Origin: Frankiaceae bacterium
GTDB lineage: Bacteria > Actinomycetota > Actinomycetes > Mycobacteriales > SCTD01
Assembly: GCA_947479995.1 (NCBI GenBank)
Contig: CANKBT010000172.1
Location: forward strand, 1-6,741
Length of the DNA stretch: 6,741 nt
Direction: 5' to 3'
The position numbers were made by a program, and so were the translations under genes. Positions 1-4,980 of this stretch are shown piece by piece. Position 1 is the stretch's first letter, and every line of letters begins with the position of its first letter. The notes below the pieces were generated by a model. It did not search any database. It was not told the origin of the DNA and saw only the letters and a program-made list of their open reading frames with translations.

Positions 1-73
1 CGGCGTCCCGACCACGTCACCGCTCTGCGCCGCTCCGGGCCGTCCCCACCCCCGAGCGAGAGCGAGCACGCGC
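1..73. other. Left-edge sequence upstream of the first gene
   Basis: No gene, terminator or clear promoter can be supported in this stretch. The frame of the following small gene stays open back to the window edge. However, no ATG, GTG, TTG or CTG codon occurs in that frame before position 74, so this piece is either non-coding or the tail of a longer reading frame that begins outside the window. A purine-rich GAGCGAGAGCGAG stretch at about 54-66 is the only candidate ribosome-binding region, and it is weak. Confidence 0.4.
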
Positions 74-244
74 GTGAGCACGACCGACCCCACCCCTGAC
101 GAGCGCGACCCGGGCACCGGCCCGGACGTGGCGGCGCAGGGCCGCACCGCCCTGAGCGAGGACTGGCTGGCGACCCTGTTCGGGCTCGCCCTGCTCGCCC
201 TCGTCCTGCTCGGCGTCGTCCCCGAGATCCCGGAGCTGTCGTGA
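74..244 (+). CDS. Small single-helix membrane protein, split N-terminal part of a YeiH-family exporter
   Basis: This 56-residue protein was found by reading the frame upstream of the exporter. It has a polar, acidic N-terminus (MSTTDPTPDERD, then up to about residue 28), a SEDWLATLFGLALL segment starting at residue 28, and a hydrophobic helix over about residues 33-50, ending in PEIPELS. From family knowledge, longer YeiH/UPF0324 proteins often start with an 'EDWxAxxxGL' membrane helix followed by a short proline-containing link, and this ORF looks like exactly that piece. Its TGA stop overlaps the exporter's GTG start in a GTGA arrangement (4 nt), so translation is probably coupled and the product likely assembles with the exporter in the membrane. 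GTG at 74 is the only start codon in frame within the window; the frame is open to the left edge, so a longer form cannot be excluded. The assignment as a detached helix is inference; coding itself is fairly likely. Confidence 0.7.
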   Translation: MSTTDPTPDERDPGTGPDVAAQGRTALSEDWLATLFGLALLALVLLGVVPEIPELS

Positions 245-1392
245 CGACCACCTCCGGCGCGTCGGGCGCCGCCCGCGACCAGGCCGTCCCGGCGGGCGCG
301 CAGCCGCCGCCGCGCGGCGCCCTAGGGGCCGCCGCCGTCGGCCTGCTCGTCGTGCTGGCCCTCACGCTGCTCGCGCGGCTGGTCGAGGCCCGGCTGCCCG
401 GCATCGCCGCGGAGGGGTCGTCCTTCGAGGACGTGCTGTCCTCCGTCGAGTACCCCGTCTACGCCATCGTCTTCGGCCTGCTCGGCAACGCCGTGCTGGC
501 GGCGCTCGGCGTCCGCGACCGCATCGCCGCGGGCTTCCGCACCGAGTTCTTCATCAAGACCGGTCTGGTGCTGCTCGGCGCGTCGGTCAACCTCGCCGTC
601 ATCGCCCGCGCGGCCGGCCCGGCGGTCGCGCAGAGCCTGCTGCTCATCACCGGCGTCTTCTTCACCGCCTGGTGGCTCGGCGGCCGGCTGGGCCTGGACG
701 ACAAGCTCCGGGCGCTGCTCGCCTCGGCGGTCTCGATCTGCGGCGTGAGCGCGGCGATCGCGGCGGCCGGCGCGGTGCAGGCCAAGAAGGAGCAGCTCGC
801 GTACACCGCCAGCCTGGTCATCGTCTTCGCGCTGCCGTCGATCTTCCTGCTGCCCTACCTGGGCGACGTGCTCGGCCTGTCCGACGCGGTCAAGGGCGCC
901 TGGATCGGCGGCAACATCGACACGACGGCGGCGGTGAGCGCGGCCGGCGCGGTGGCCGGCGAGGAGACGCTGCAGATCGCGTCGATCGTCAAGGCCACGC
1001 AGAACGCCCTGCTCGGCTTCGTCGCCGTCGGCCTCACGGCGTACTTCGCCCTCAAGGTCGAGCGCGTCCCGGGCGCCGCCCGGCCGCGCGCGGTCGAGCT
1101 GTGGCACCGCTTCCCGAAGTTCGTGCTGGGCTTCGTCGCCGCGTCGGCCATCGCCACGCTGTTCCTCGAGAACGGCGGCGACCGGGCCGCGATCGCCATC
1201 GCCAACGACCTGCGCACCTGGTTCCTGGCGCTGGCGTTCGTGAGCATCGGCCTGGAGTTCCGCGCGAAGGGCCTGCGCGAGGCGGGCTGGCGCCCGGTCG
1301 GCGTCTTCGGCGCCGCGACGGTCGTCAACCTCCTGCTCGCGCTCGGCCTGGCCGCCCTGCTGTTCCAGGGCTTCGAGGTCGACGCCTCCTAG
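241..1392 (+). CDS. YeiH/UPF0324-family putative sulfate exporter
   Basis: This 383-residue polytopic membrane protein belongs to the Cons_hypoth698 (PF03601) family, also classed as putative sulfate exporters; the substrate is poorly established. A Pro/Gly-rich cytoplasmic-looking N-terminus (about 1-27) is followed by many hydrophobic segments. Family signatures visible are TEFFIKTGLVLLGASVNL (101-118), SAVSICGVSAAIAA (162-175) followed by AKKEQLAY, GAWIGGNIDTTAAVSAAG (219-236), IVKATQN (249-255) and FVSIGLEF (333-340). The paired 'SICGxSA' and 'GNIDTTAAVSAAG' stretches are the most conserved parts of the family and probably line the transport path. The GTG start at 241 overlaps the stop of the preceding small membrane protein, which supports both the start and co-translation. 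The first helix usual in long homologues is absent from this ORF and appears to be supplied by that neighbour. Family membership is secure; sulfate or sulfite export is an annotation tradition rather than something visible here. Confidence 0.92.
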   Translation: MTTTSGASGAARDQAVPAGAQPPPRGALGAAAVGLLVVLALTLLARLVEARLPGIAAEGSSFEDVLSSVEYPVYAIVFGLLGNAVLAALGVRDRIAAGFRTEFFIKTGLVLLGASVNLAVIARAAGPAVAQSLLLITGVFFTAWWLGGRLGLDDKLRALLASAVSICGVSAAIAAAGAVQAKKEQLAYTASLVIVFALPSIFLLPYLGDVLGLSDAVKGAWIGGNIDTTAAVSAAGAVAGEETLQIASIVKATQNALLGFVAVGLTAYFALKVERVPGAARPRAVELWHRFPKFVLGFVAASAIATLFLENGGDRAAIAIANDLRTWFLALAFVSIGLEFRAKGLREAGWRPVGVFGAATVVNLLLALGLAALLFQGFEVDAS

Positions 1393-1403
1393 CGCGCCGG
1401 CCG

Positions 1404-1446
1404 CGTGCGCGACCTGCGGGCTCAGCCGTCCAGCAGGTCGCGCACG
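1404..1446. terminator. Bidirectional terminator-like inverted repeat between convergent genes
   Basis: CGTGCGCGACCTGC (1404-1417) is the exact reverse complement of GCAGGTCGCGCACG (1433-1446), a 14-bp perfect stem with a 15-nt loop. It begins 12 nt after the exporter stop. The loop contains the stop codon of the minus-strand phosphatase (1422-1424), and the right arm is that gene's last coding bases. No T-run follows on either strand, as is common in high-GC actinobacteria, so intrinsic termination is inferred from stem strength and position only. Confidence 0.6.
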
Positions 1447-2021
1447 TGGCCGGTCTCGTTCAGGCTGACCAGCCCGCGGCGCCCGTCGCGCGCCGCGCCC
1501 ACCCGCGTGAGCGAGGCGTACGCCGGCGCGACCCACAGCGCGGCGGGCACGCCGGCGACGTGCCCCGTGTAGGCGTTGATCGAGCCGGAGTGCGTGAAGC
1601 ACACCGCCCGGCCGCCGGGGTGCGCGGCGACGACGCGCTCGACGCCGGCGACCACGGCCTCGCGGAAGGCGCTCGCGTCGATGCCCGGCACCGCGCCGAG
1701 CTTCAGCGCCTGCCACCGCGGGTCGTCCGCCGCCTTGAGCTCCTCGACCGGCACGTACGAGTCGTGCCCGGCGTCGAACTCCGCGAGCCCGGGCTCGACG
1801 CGCACCTCGAGCCCGAGCGCGGCGGCCAGCGGCGCGGCGGTCTGCTGCGCGCGGGCGGCCGGCGAGGCGTAGACGGCGTCGACGCGGTCGCGCGCGAGCG
1901 CCTGCACGACGCGGGCGGCCTGGTCGTGCCCGCGCTCGACGAGCCCCGGGTCGGCCGGCCCGCCGTCGGGCGTCGCGTCGATGCGCTCCGGCAGGGCGTG
2001 GCGGACCAGCACGAGCTCCAT
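1422..2021 (-). CDS. Histidine phosphatase family protein (phosphoglycerate mutase-like)
   Basis: This 199-residue protein belongs to the histidine phosphatase superfamily (PF00300). It opens directly with the catalytic strand MELVLVRHALPER, in which Arg7-His8 form the RH motif and His8 is the expected phospho-acceptor; the third motif residue is Ala rather than the usual Gly. SPAARAQQTA (53-62) carries the second phosphate-binding arginine (Arg57), GLAEFDAG (78-85) the acid residue (Glu81), and FTHSGSINAY (142-151) the second catalytic histidine (His144). The length fits a single small domain without a signal peptide, so it should be cytoplasmic. The substrate cannot be read from the sequence; family members act on phosphosugars, nucleotides, cofactor precursors or phosphoproteins. 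ATG at 2021 is chosen because the conserved strand starts there. No Shine-Dalgarno precedes it, but a TANNNT promoter element lies 8 nt upstream, so the mRNA may be leaderless. It is divergent from hemW. Confidence 0.9.
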   Translation of the reverse strand: MELVLVRHALPERIDATPDGGPADPGLVERGHDQAARVVQALARDRVDAVYASPAARAQQTAAPLAAALGLEVRVEPGLAEFDAGHDSYVPVEELKAADDPRWQALKLGAVPGIDASAFREAVVAGVERVVAAHPGGRAVCFTHSGSINAYTGHVAGVPAALWVAPAYASLTRVGAARDGRRGLVSLNETGHVRDLLDG

Positions 2022-2029
2022 GCGCCCGA

Positions 2030-2035
2030 ACGGTA
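2030..2035 (-). promoter_or_regulatory. Candidate -10 element for a leaderless phosphatase mRNA
   Basis: On the minus strand the hexamer TACCGT fits the actinobacterial -10 pattern TANNNT and ends 8 nt before the phosphatase ATG. That spacing would place transcription initiation within a base or two of the start codon. No Shine-Dalgarno-like sequence lies between the hexamer and the ATG. I see no recognisable -35 box, which is common in this phylum. The call is inference from position and pattern. Confidence 0.4.
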
Positions 2036-2039
2036 GGTG
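2034..2039 (+). promoter_or_regulatory. Weak candidate -10 element for hemW
   Basis: TAGGTG sits in the stretch CGGTAGGTGGACGAC (2031-2045), which closely resembles CGGTAGGTTGGAGGAC (3289-3304) upstream of the helicase, where the hexamer is the better TAGGTT. If functional here, transcription would start near 2046, giving a leader of only about 8 nt before the GTG at 2054. The last base does not fit TANNNT and no -35 is visible, so this is a weak call. It overlaps the proposed phosphatase promoter on the other strand. Confidence 0.25.
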
Positions 2040-2044
2040 GACGA

Positions 2045-2063
2045 CACTGGGACGTGCCCAGTG
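2045..2063 (+). promoter_or_regulatory. Perfect hairpin with the hemW start codon in its loop
   Basis: CACTGGG (2045-2051) and CCCAGTG (2057-2063) are exact reverse complements separated by the 5-nt loop ACGTG, whose last three bases are the hemW GTG start. The right arm encodes residues Pro2 to Ala4. In RNA this would expose the start codon in a loop while masking the adjacent bases; in DNA it could equally be an operator palindrome. No strong Shine-Dalgarno is present, only a distant AGGTGG at 2035-2040. The structure is seen directly; a role is inferred. Confidence 0.5.
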
Positions 2064-3229
2064 CCCTGCCCGACGGCGTGCCCGTCCCCGCCGGCGGCGC
2101 CCTGCCCGACGGCGTCGCGGTCGGCCGCCCGTTCGGGCTCTACGTGCACGTGCCGTTCTGCGCGAGCCGCTGCGGCTACTGCGACTTCAACACCTACACC
2201 GACCTCGGCCACCTGCAGTCGGGCTGGGCCGACGCGGCGGTGGCCGAGGTGCGCCTCGCGCGCCAGGTGCTCGGGCCCGTGCCGGTCGACACCGTCTTCG
2301 TCGGCGGCGGCACGCCGACGCTGCTGCCGCCCGAGGACCTCGTGCGCGTGCTGCGCGAGGTCGACGCGGTGTTCGGCCTCGCGCCGGGCGCGGAGGTCAC
2401 CACAGAGGCCAACCCCGACTCGGTGACGCCCGCGTCGCTCGCCGCGCTGCGCGCCGGCGGCTTCACGCGCGTCTCGTTCGGCATGCAGTCGGCGGCGGCG
2501 CACGTGCTGCGCGTGCTCGACCGCACGCACACGCCGGGGCGCCCGCAGCAGGCGGTGCGCGAGGCGTACGACGCCGGCTTCGGGCAGGTCTCGCTCGACC
2601 TCATCTACGGCACGCCGGGGGAGAGCGACGACGACTGGCGGCGCACGCTCGACGCCGCGCGCGCCGCCGGGCCGACGCACGTCTCGGCGTACGCGCTCAT
2701 CGTCGAGGAGGGCACCGCGCTCGGCCGCTCGGTCGCGCGCGGCGTCGTGCCCGCGCCCGACGACGACGTGCTCGCCGACCGCTACCTGCTCGCCGAGGAG
2801 GCCCTCGGCGACCTCGGCTGGTACGAGGTGAGCAACTGGGGCGCCCCGTGCCGGCACAACGTCGGCTACTGGCGCGGCGGCGACTGGTGGGGCGTCGGGC
2901 CCGGCGCCCACAGCCACGTCGGCGGCGTGCGCTGGTGGAACGCCAAGCACCCGCGCACCTGGTCGTCGGCGCTCGCCGAGGGCCGCTCGCCGGGCGCCGG
3001 GCGCGAGCTGCTCGACGCGGAGGACCGCCGCGTCGAGCGCGTGCTGCTCGAGGTGCGGCTGCGCGAGGGACTGCCGCTCGACGTGCTGCACCCGGCGGGG
3101 CGGGCGGCGGCCGCGCGGCACGTGCGCGACGGGCTGCTGGAGCCCGGGCCGCACGGCGAGGGGCGCGCAGTGCTGACCCTGCGCGGGCGGCTGCTCGCCG
3201 ACGCGGTGGTGCGCGACCTCGTCGACTGA
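2054..3229 (+). CDS. hemW: HemW, radical-SAM haem chaperone
   Basis: This 391-residue protein is HemW, formerly annotated as oxygen-independent coproporphyrinogen III oxidase. The family binds haem and delivers it to acceptor proteins and lacks demonstrated oxidase activity in tested members. The radical-SAM cluster motif is CASRCGYC (Cys36, Cys40, Cys43) followed by DFNTYT; HemN proteins have an extra cysteine after this motif, and its absence supports HemW. Other SAM-barrel marks are VFVGGGTPT (81-89), TTEANPDS (116-123), VSFGMQS (140-146) and LDLIYGTPGE (181-190). The C-terminal HemW region shows IVEEGTALGR (217-226), EVSNWGAPCRHNVGYW (about 258-273) and GVGPGAHS (280-287). The GTG start at 2054 gives the N-terminus MPSALPDG..., which I recall as typical of actinobacterial homologues. 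It is divergent from the phosphatase, and a hairpin terminator lies 28 nt past its stop. In actinobacteria hemW often sits directly before hrcA; here two genes intervene. Confidence 0.95.
   Translation: MPSALPDGVPVPAGGALPDGVAVGRPFGLYVHVPFCASRCGYCDFNTYTDLGHLQSGWADAAVAEVRLARQVLGPVPVDTVFVGGGTPTLLPPEDLVRVLREVDAVFGLAPGAEVTTEANPDSVTPASLAALRAGGFTRVSFGMQSAAAHVLRVLDRTHTPGRPQQAVREAYDAGFGQVSLDLIYGTPGESDDDWRRTLDAARAAGPTHVSAYALIVEEGTALGRSVARGVVPAPDDDVLADRYLLAEEALGDLGWYEVSNWGAPCRHNVGYWRGGDWWGVGPGAHSHVGGVRWWNAKHPRTWSSALAEGRSPGAGRELLDAEDRRVERVLLEVRLREGLPLDVLHPAGRAAAARHVRDGLLEPGPHGEGRAVLTLRGRLLADAVVRDLVD
2063..2115 (+). repeat. 17-bp direct repeat in the 5' end of hemW
   Basis: GCCCTGCCCGACGGCGT occurs at 2063-2079 and again, identically, at 2099-2115, a spacing of 36 nt or 12 codons. 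Both copies are in the same codon frame and encode ALPDGV, giving a duplicated ALPDGV...ALPDGV segment ahead of the radical-SAM domain. It is probably a small in-frame duplication or low-complexity linker rather than a regulatory repeat. Confidence 0.7.
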
Positions 3230-3257
3230 GCGGCGCCGCACGGTGACGCAGGGCACA

Positions 3258-3285
3258 GGCCGGCGCGCGCGGGAACGCGCCGGCC
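3258..3285 (+). terminator. Hairpin terminator after hemW
   Basis: GGCCGGCGCG (3258-3267) and CGCGCCGGCC (3276-3285) form a perfect 10-bp, all-G/C stem around an 8-nt loop, starting 28 nt past the hemW stop. No T-run follows. Position and strength fit the hairpin-only terminators usual in high-GC actinobacteria. It separates hemW from the helicase transcription unit, whose candidate -10 box begins 6 nt later. Confidence 0.65.
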
Positions 3286-3291
3286 GGTCGG

Positions 3292-3297
3292 TAGGTT
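3292..3297 (+). promoter_or_regulatory. Candidate -10 element for the helicase
   Basis: TAGGTT matches TANNNT and lies just past the hemW terminator, where a new transcription unit should begin. Transcription would then start near 3304, leaving a leader of about 135 nt. The surrounding CGGTAGGTTGGAGGAC resembles the sequence before hemW at 2031-2045. No -35 box is recognisable because the expected region is part of the terminator stem. Confidence 0.4.
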
Positions 3298-3303
3298 GGA
3301 GGA

Positions 3304-3438
3304 CCTGACGGCGCTCTCGCCGTCCCTCCCGCGGGCGAGCTGCCCGCGTGGTCGTCGCGTACTGCGCCTCCTGCACTCCTCGGTCTCCGCCGTAGCGCCG
3401 CACGTCACGTCTCGGCCTCGAGCACCAGGAGCACCGCC
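3304..3438 (+). promoter_or_regulatory. Structured 5' leader of the DEAD-box helicase
   Basis: This gene-free leader contains two adjacent perfect hairpins. The first is GACGGCG/CGCCGTC (3307-3313 with 3318-3324, loop CTCT). The second is CGCGGGC/GCCCGCG (3330-3336 with 3342-3348, loop GAGCT). Downstream, CTCCTG at 3368-3373 is the exact reverse complement of the helicase Shine-Dalgarno CAGGAG at 3426-3431, and ACTCCT at 3375-3380 offers a second, 5-bp match. The leader could therefore hide the ribosome-binding site in one fold and free it in another. From established knowledge, cold-induced DEAD-box helicases such as E. coli csdA/deaD have long regulatory leaders. A cold or autoregulatory role here is inference, and I do not recognise a named RNA family. 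Confidence 0.5.
3426..3431 (+). promoter_or_regulatory. Ribosome-binding site deciding the helicase start
   Basis: CAGGAG ends 7 nt before the GTG at 3439, a good Shine-Dalgarno position that fixes this GTG as the helicase start. The same six bases can pair exactly with CTCCTG at 3368-3373 in the leader. Confidence 0.75.
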
Positions 3439-4890
3439 GTGCCTGCACCGTCCCGTCCGTCCCGCCCGTTCCCCCGCCGCACCGGCGGCCCGTCGCGCCG
3501 CCCGTCGTCGTCCGGCCCGGTGCGCAGCGCCGCCAGCGACCTCGAGCAGGCGCTCGACGCCGCGGCCGCCGTGCCCGCGCCCGAGGTCGTCCCGACCTTC
3601 GGCCAGCTCGGCCTGCCGGCGCCGCTCGTCACCGTCCTCGAGCGCCGCGGCATGACCGCGCCGTTCGCCATCCAGGTGCGGGCCCTGCCCGACGCGCTCG
3701 CCGGCCGCGACGTGCTCGGCCGCGGCCAGACCGGCTCGGGCAAGACGCTCGCCTTCGGCCTGCCGCTGCTCACCCGCCTCGCCGGCGGCCAGCGCGTGCG
3801 CAGCACCCCGCGCGCCCTCGTGCTCGTGCCGACGCGCGAGCTGGCGCAGCAGGTGCACGACGAGCTCGCGCCGCTCGCGCAGCCGCTCGACCTCAAGGTG
3901 ACCACCGTGTACGGCGGCGCGTCGATGGGCCGCCAGATCGACCAGCTGCGCCGCGGGGTCGACCTCGTCGTCGCCACCCCGGGCCGCCTGCAGGACCTCG
4001 TCGACCAGCGCGAGTGCGACCTGTCGCAGATCGAGATCACCGTGCTCGACGAGGCCGACCACATGGCCGACCTCGGCTTCCTGCCGGCCGTGCAGGCGCT
4101 GCTCGACCTCACGCCCGGCACCGGCCAGCGCCTGCTGTTCTCGGCCACGCTCGACCGCGGCGTCGACCGCCTCGTCCGCGGCTACCTCAAGGACCCGGCG
4201 ATGCACGCCGTCGCCGCCTCGACCTCGCCGGTCGAGCACATGGACCACAAGGTCTTCGCCGTCTCGCACTCCGCCAAGGTCGACATCGCCGCGGAGATCG
4301 CCACCCGCCCGGCGCGCACGCTGTTCTTCGTGCGCACCAAGCACGGCGCCGACCGCCTCGCCCTGCAGCTGCAGAAGACGGGCGTGCCGGCCGCCGCGAT
4401 CCACGGCAACCTCACGCAGAGCGCCCGCAAGCGCGCGCTCGACGACTTCACGACCGGCCACGCGCGCGTGCTCGTCGCCACCGACGTCGCCGCCCGCGGC
4501 ATCCACGTCGACGACGTCGACCTCGTCGTGCACTACGACCCGCCGGCCGACCACAAGGACTACCTGCACCGCTCGGGCCGCACGGCCCGCGCCGGCAGCA
4601 CCGGCACGGTCGTCTCGCTCGTCGCGTCCGACCAGGTGCGCGACCACCAGCGCATGCGCGAGCGCGCCGGCGTCGACGCCAACGCCGTGAGCGTCGTGCC
4701 CGGCCACCCGGCCGTCCGCGAGGTCGCCGAGTCCGGCGAGCCCGTCGTGCTGCTGCCCCGCACCCCGTCGGTGTCCGCCCGCCGCGGCGGTGGCGGTCGC
4801 CCGCGCCGCAGCGGCCCGCCGCACGGCAGCGGCCCGCGCTCGACCGGCGGCCCCCGCCGCAGCGGACCCGAGGCCCGCGCCTCCCGCTGA
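3439..4890 (+). CDS. DEAD-box ATP-dependent RNA helicase
   Basis: This 483-residue protein has all core superfamily-2 DEAD-box motifs. In order these are an upstream aromatic Phe54 and Q motif PFAIQ (75-79), motif I GQTGSGKT (96-103), Ia PTRELAQQ (131-138), a GG pair (159-160), Ib TPGR (180-183), II DEAD (204-207), III SAT (235-237), V VATDVAARG (346-354) and VI HRSGRTARAG (377-386). It should unwind short RNA duplexes using ATP in the cytoplasm, typically in ribosome assembly or mRNA turnover. Basic, disordered tails flank the core: residues 1-30 are rich in Pro, Ser and Arg, and from about 447 to the end the sequence is Gly/Arg/Pro-rich with two RRSGP repeats, probably for RNA binding. It is most like RhlE/DeaD-type proteins, but I cannot choose a symbol. 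The start is set by the CAGGAG site 7 nt upstream. A structured leader precedes it and strong terminator hairpins follow it, so it is probably monocistronic. Confidence 0.96.
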   Translation: MPAPSRPSRPFPRRTGGPSRRPSSSGPVRSAASDLEQALDAAAAVPAPEVVPTFGQLGLPAPLVTVLERRGMTAPFAIQVRALPDALAGRDVLGRGQTGSGKTLAFGLPLLTRLAGGQRVRSTPRALVLVPTRELAQQVHDELAPLAQPLDLKVTTVYGGASMGRQIDQLRRGVDLVVATPGRLQDLVDQRECDLSQIEITVLDEADHMADLGFLPAVQALLDLTPGTGQRLLFSATLDRGVDRLVRGYLKDPAMHAVAASTSPVEHMDHKVFAVSHSAKVDIAAEIATRPARTLFFVRTKHGADRLALQLQKTGVPAAAIHGNLTQSARKRALDDFTTGHARVLVATDVAARGIHVDDVDLVVHYDPPADHKDYLHRSGRTARAGSTGTVVSLVASDQVRDHQRMRERAGVDANAVSVVPGHPAVREVAESGEPVVLLPRTPSVSARRGGGGRPRRSGPPHGSGPRSTGGPRRSGPEARASR

Positions 4891-4896
4891 CGCACG

Positions 4897-4941
4897 GCGG
4901 GCGCAGCCCGCGCGTGAGCGGCCCTCACCGGCCGCTCACGC
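4897..4941 (+). terminator. Double hairpin terminator after the helicase
   Basis: Two stems follow the helicase stop in immediate succession. The first is GCGGGC/GCCCGC (4897-4902 with 4906-4911, loop GCA). The second is GCGTGAGCGGCC/GGCCGCTCACGC (4912-4923 with 4930-4941), a perfect 12-bp stem with a 6-nt loop. No T-run follows. The second stem is strong enough to be the terminator alone; the first may act as a pause or mRNA end-protecting structure. Confidence 0.7.
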
Positions 4942-4965
4942 CGCAGCGGGTTGACTCCTGCCCGT

Positions 4966-4973
4966 GGAGGTGA
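4966..4973 (+). promoter_or_regulatory. Ribosome-binding site of the VWA gene
   Basis: GGAGGTGA is an almost ideal complement to the actinobacterial 16S rRNA 3' end. The GGAGG core ends 10 nt before the GTG at 4981, which decides that start over the in-frame TTG at 4951, which lies upstream of this site. Confidence 0.75.
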
Positions 4974-4980
4974 CGCGACC

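Noticed and set aside
322..1716. Long open frame on the minus strand across the exporter and phosphatase
   Set aside because: It is an Arg/Ala/Gly-rich translation with no family signature, caused by lack of stops in very GC-rich DNA; the exporter and phosphatase frames carry clear conserved motifs.
3258..3285. Inverted repeat after hemW as a regulator operator for the helicase
   Set aside because: It could bind a protein, but its all-G/C perfect stem just past a stop codon and before a new promoter is better explained as a terminator.
3296..3655. Open frame starting at TTG in the helicase leader
   Set aside because: It has no ribosome-binding site, its composition is Arg/Pro/Ser-rich, and it runs out of frame into the helicase. 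The leader is better explained as structured RNA.
2866..4824. 652-codon minus-strand open frame across the hemW end and the helicase
   Set aside because: It is antisense to two genes with full catalytic motifs, spans two terminator and leader regions, and is low-complexity in composition.
4783..4887. Repetitive GC-rich helicase 3' end as a DNA repeat or mobile-element scar
   Set aside because: The repetition follows the RRSGP and Gly/Arg-rich protein tail typical of RNA helicases and stays in frame.
4951..4956. TTGACT as a -35 box for the VWA gene
   Set aside because: No TANNNT lies 16-18 nt downstream, and transcription from such a box would start at or after the GTG, removing the obvious ribosome-binding site.
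4951..4980. TTG at 4951 as start of the VWA protein
   Set aside because: It lies upstream of the strong GGAGGTGA site, which is well spaced to GTG 4981. The extra ten residues have no family support and the codons overlap the post-terminator region.
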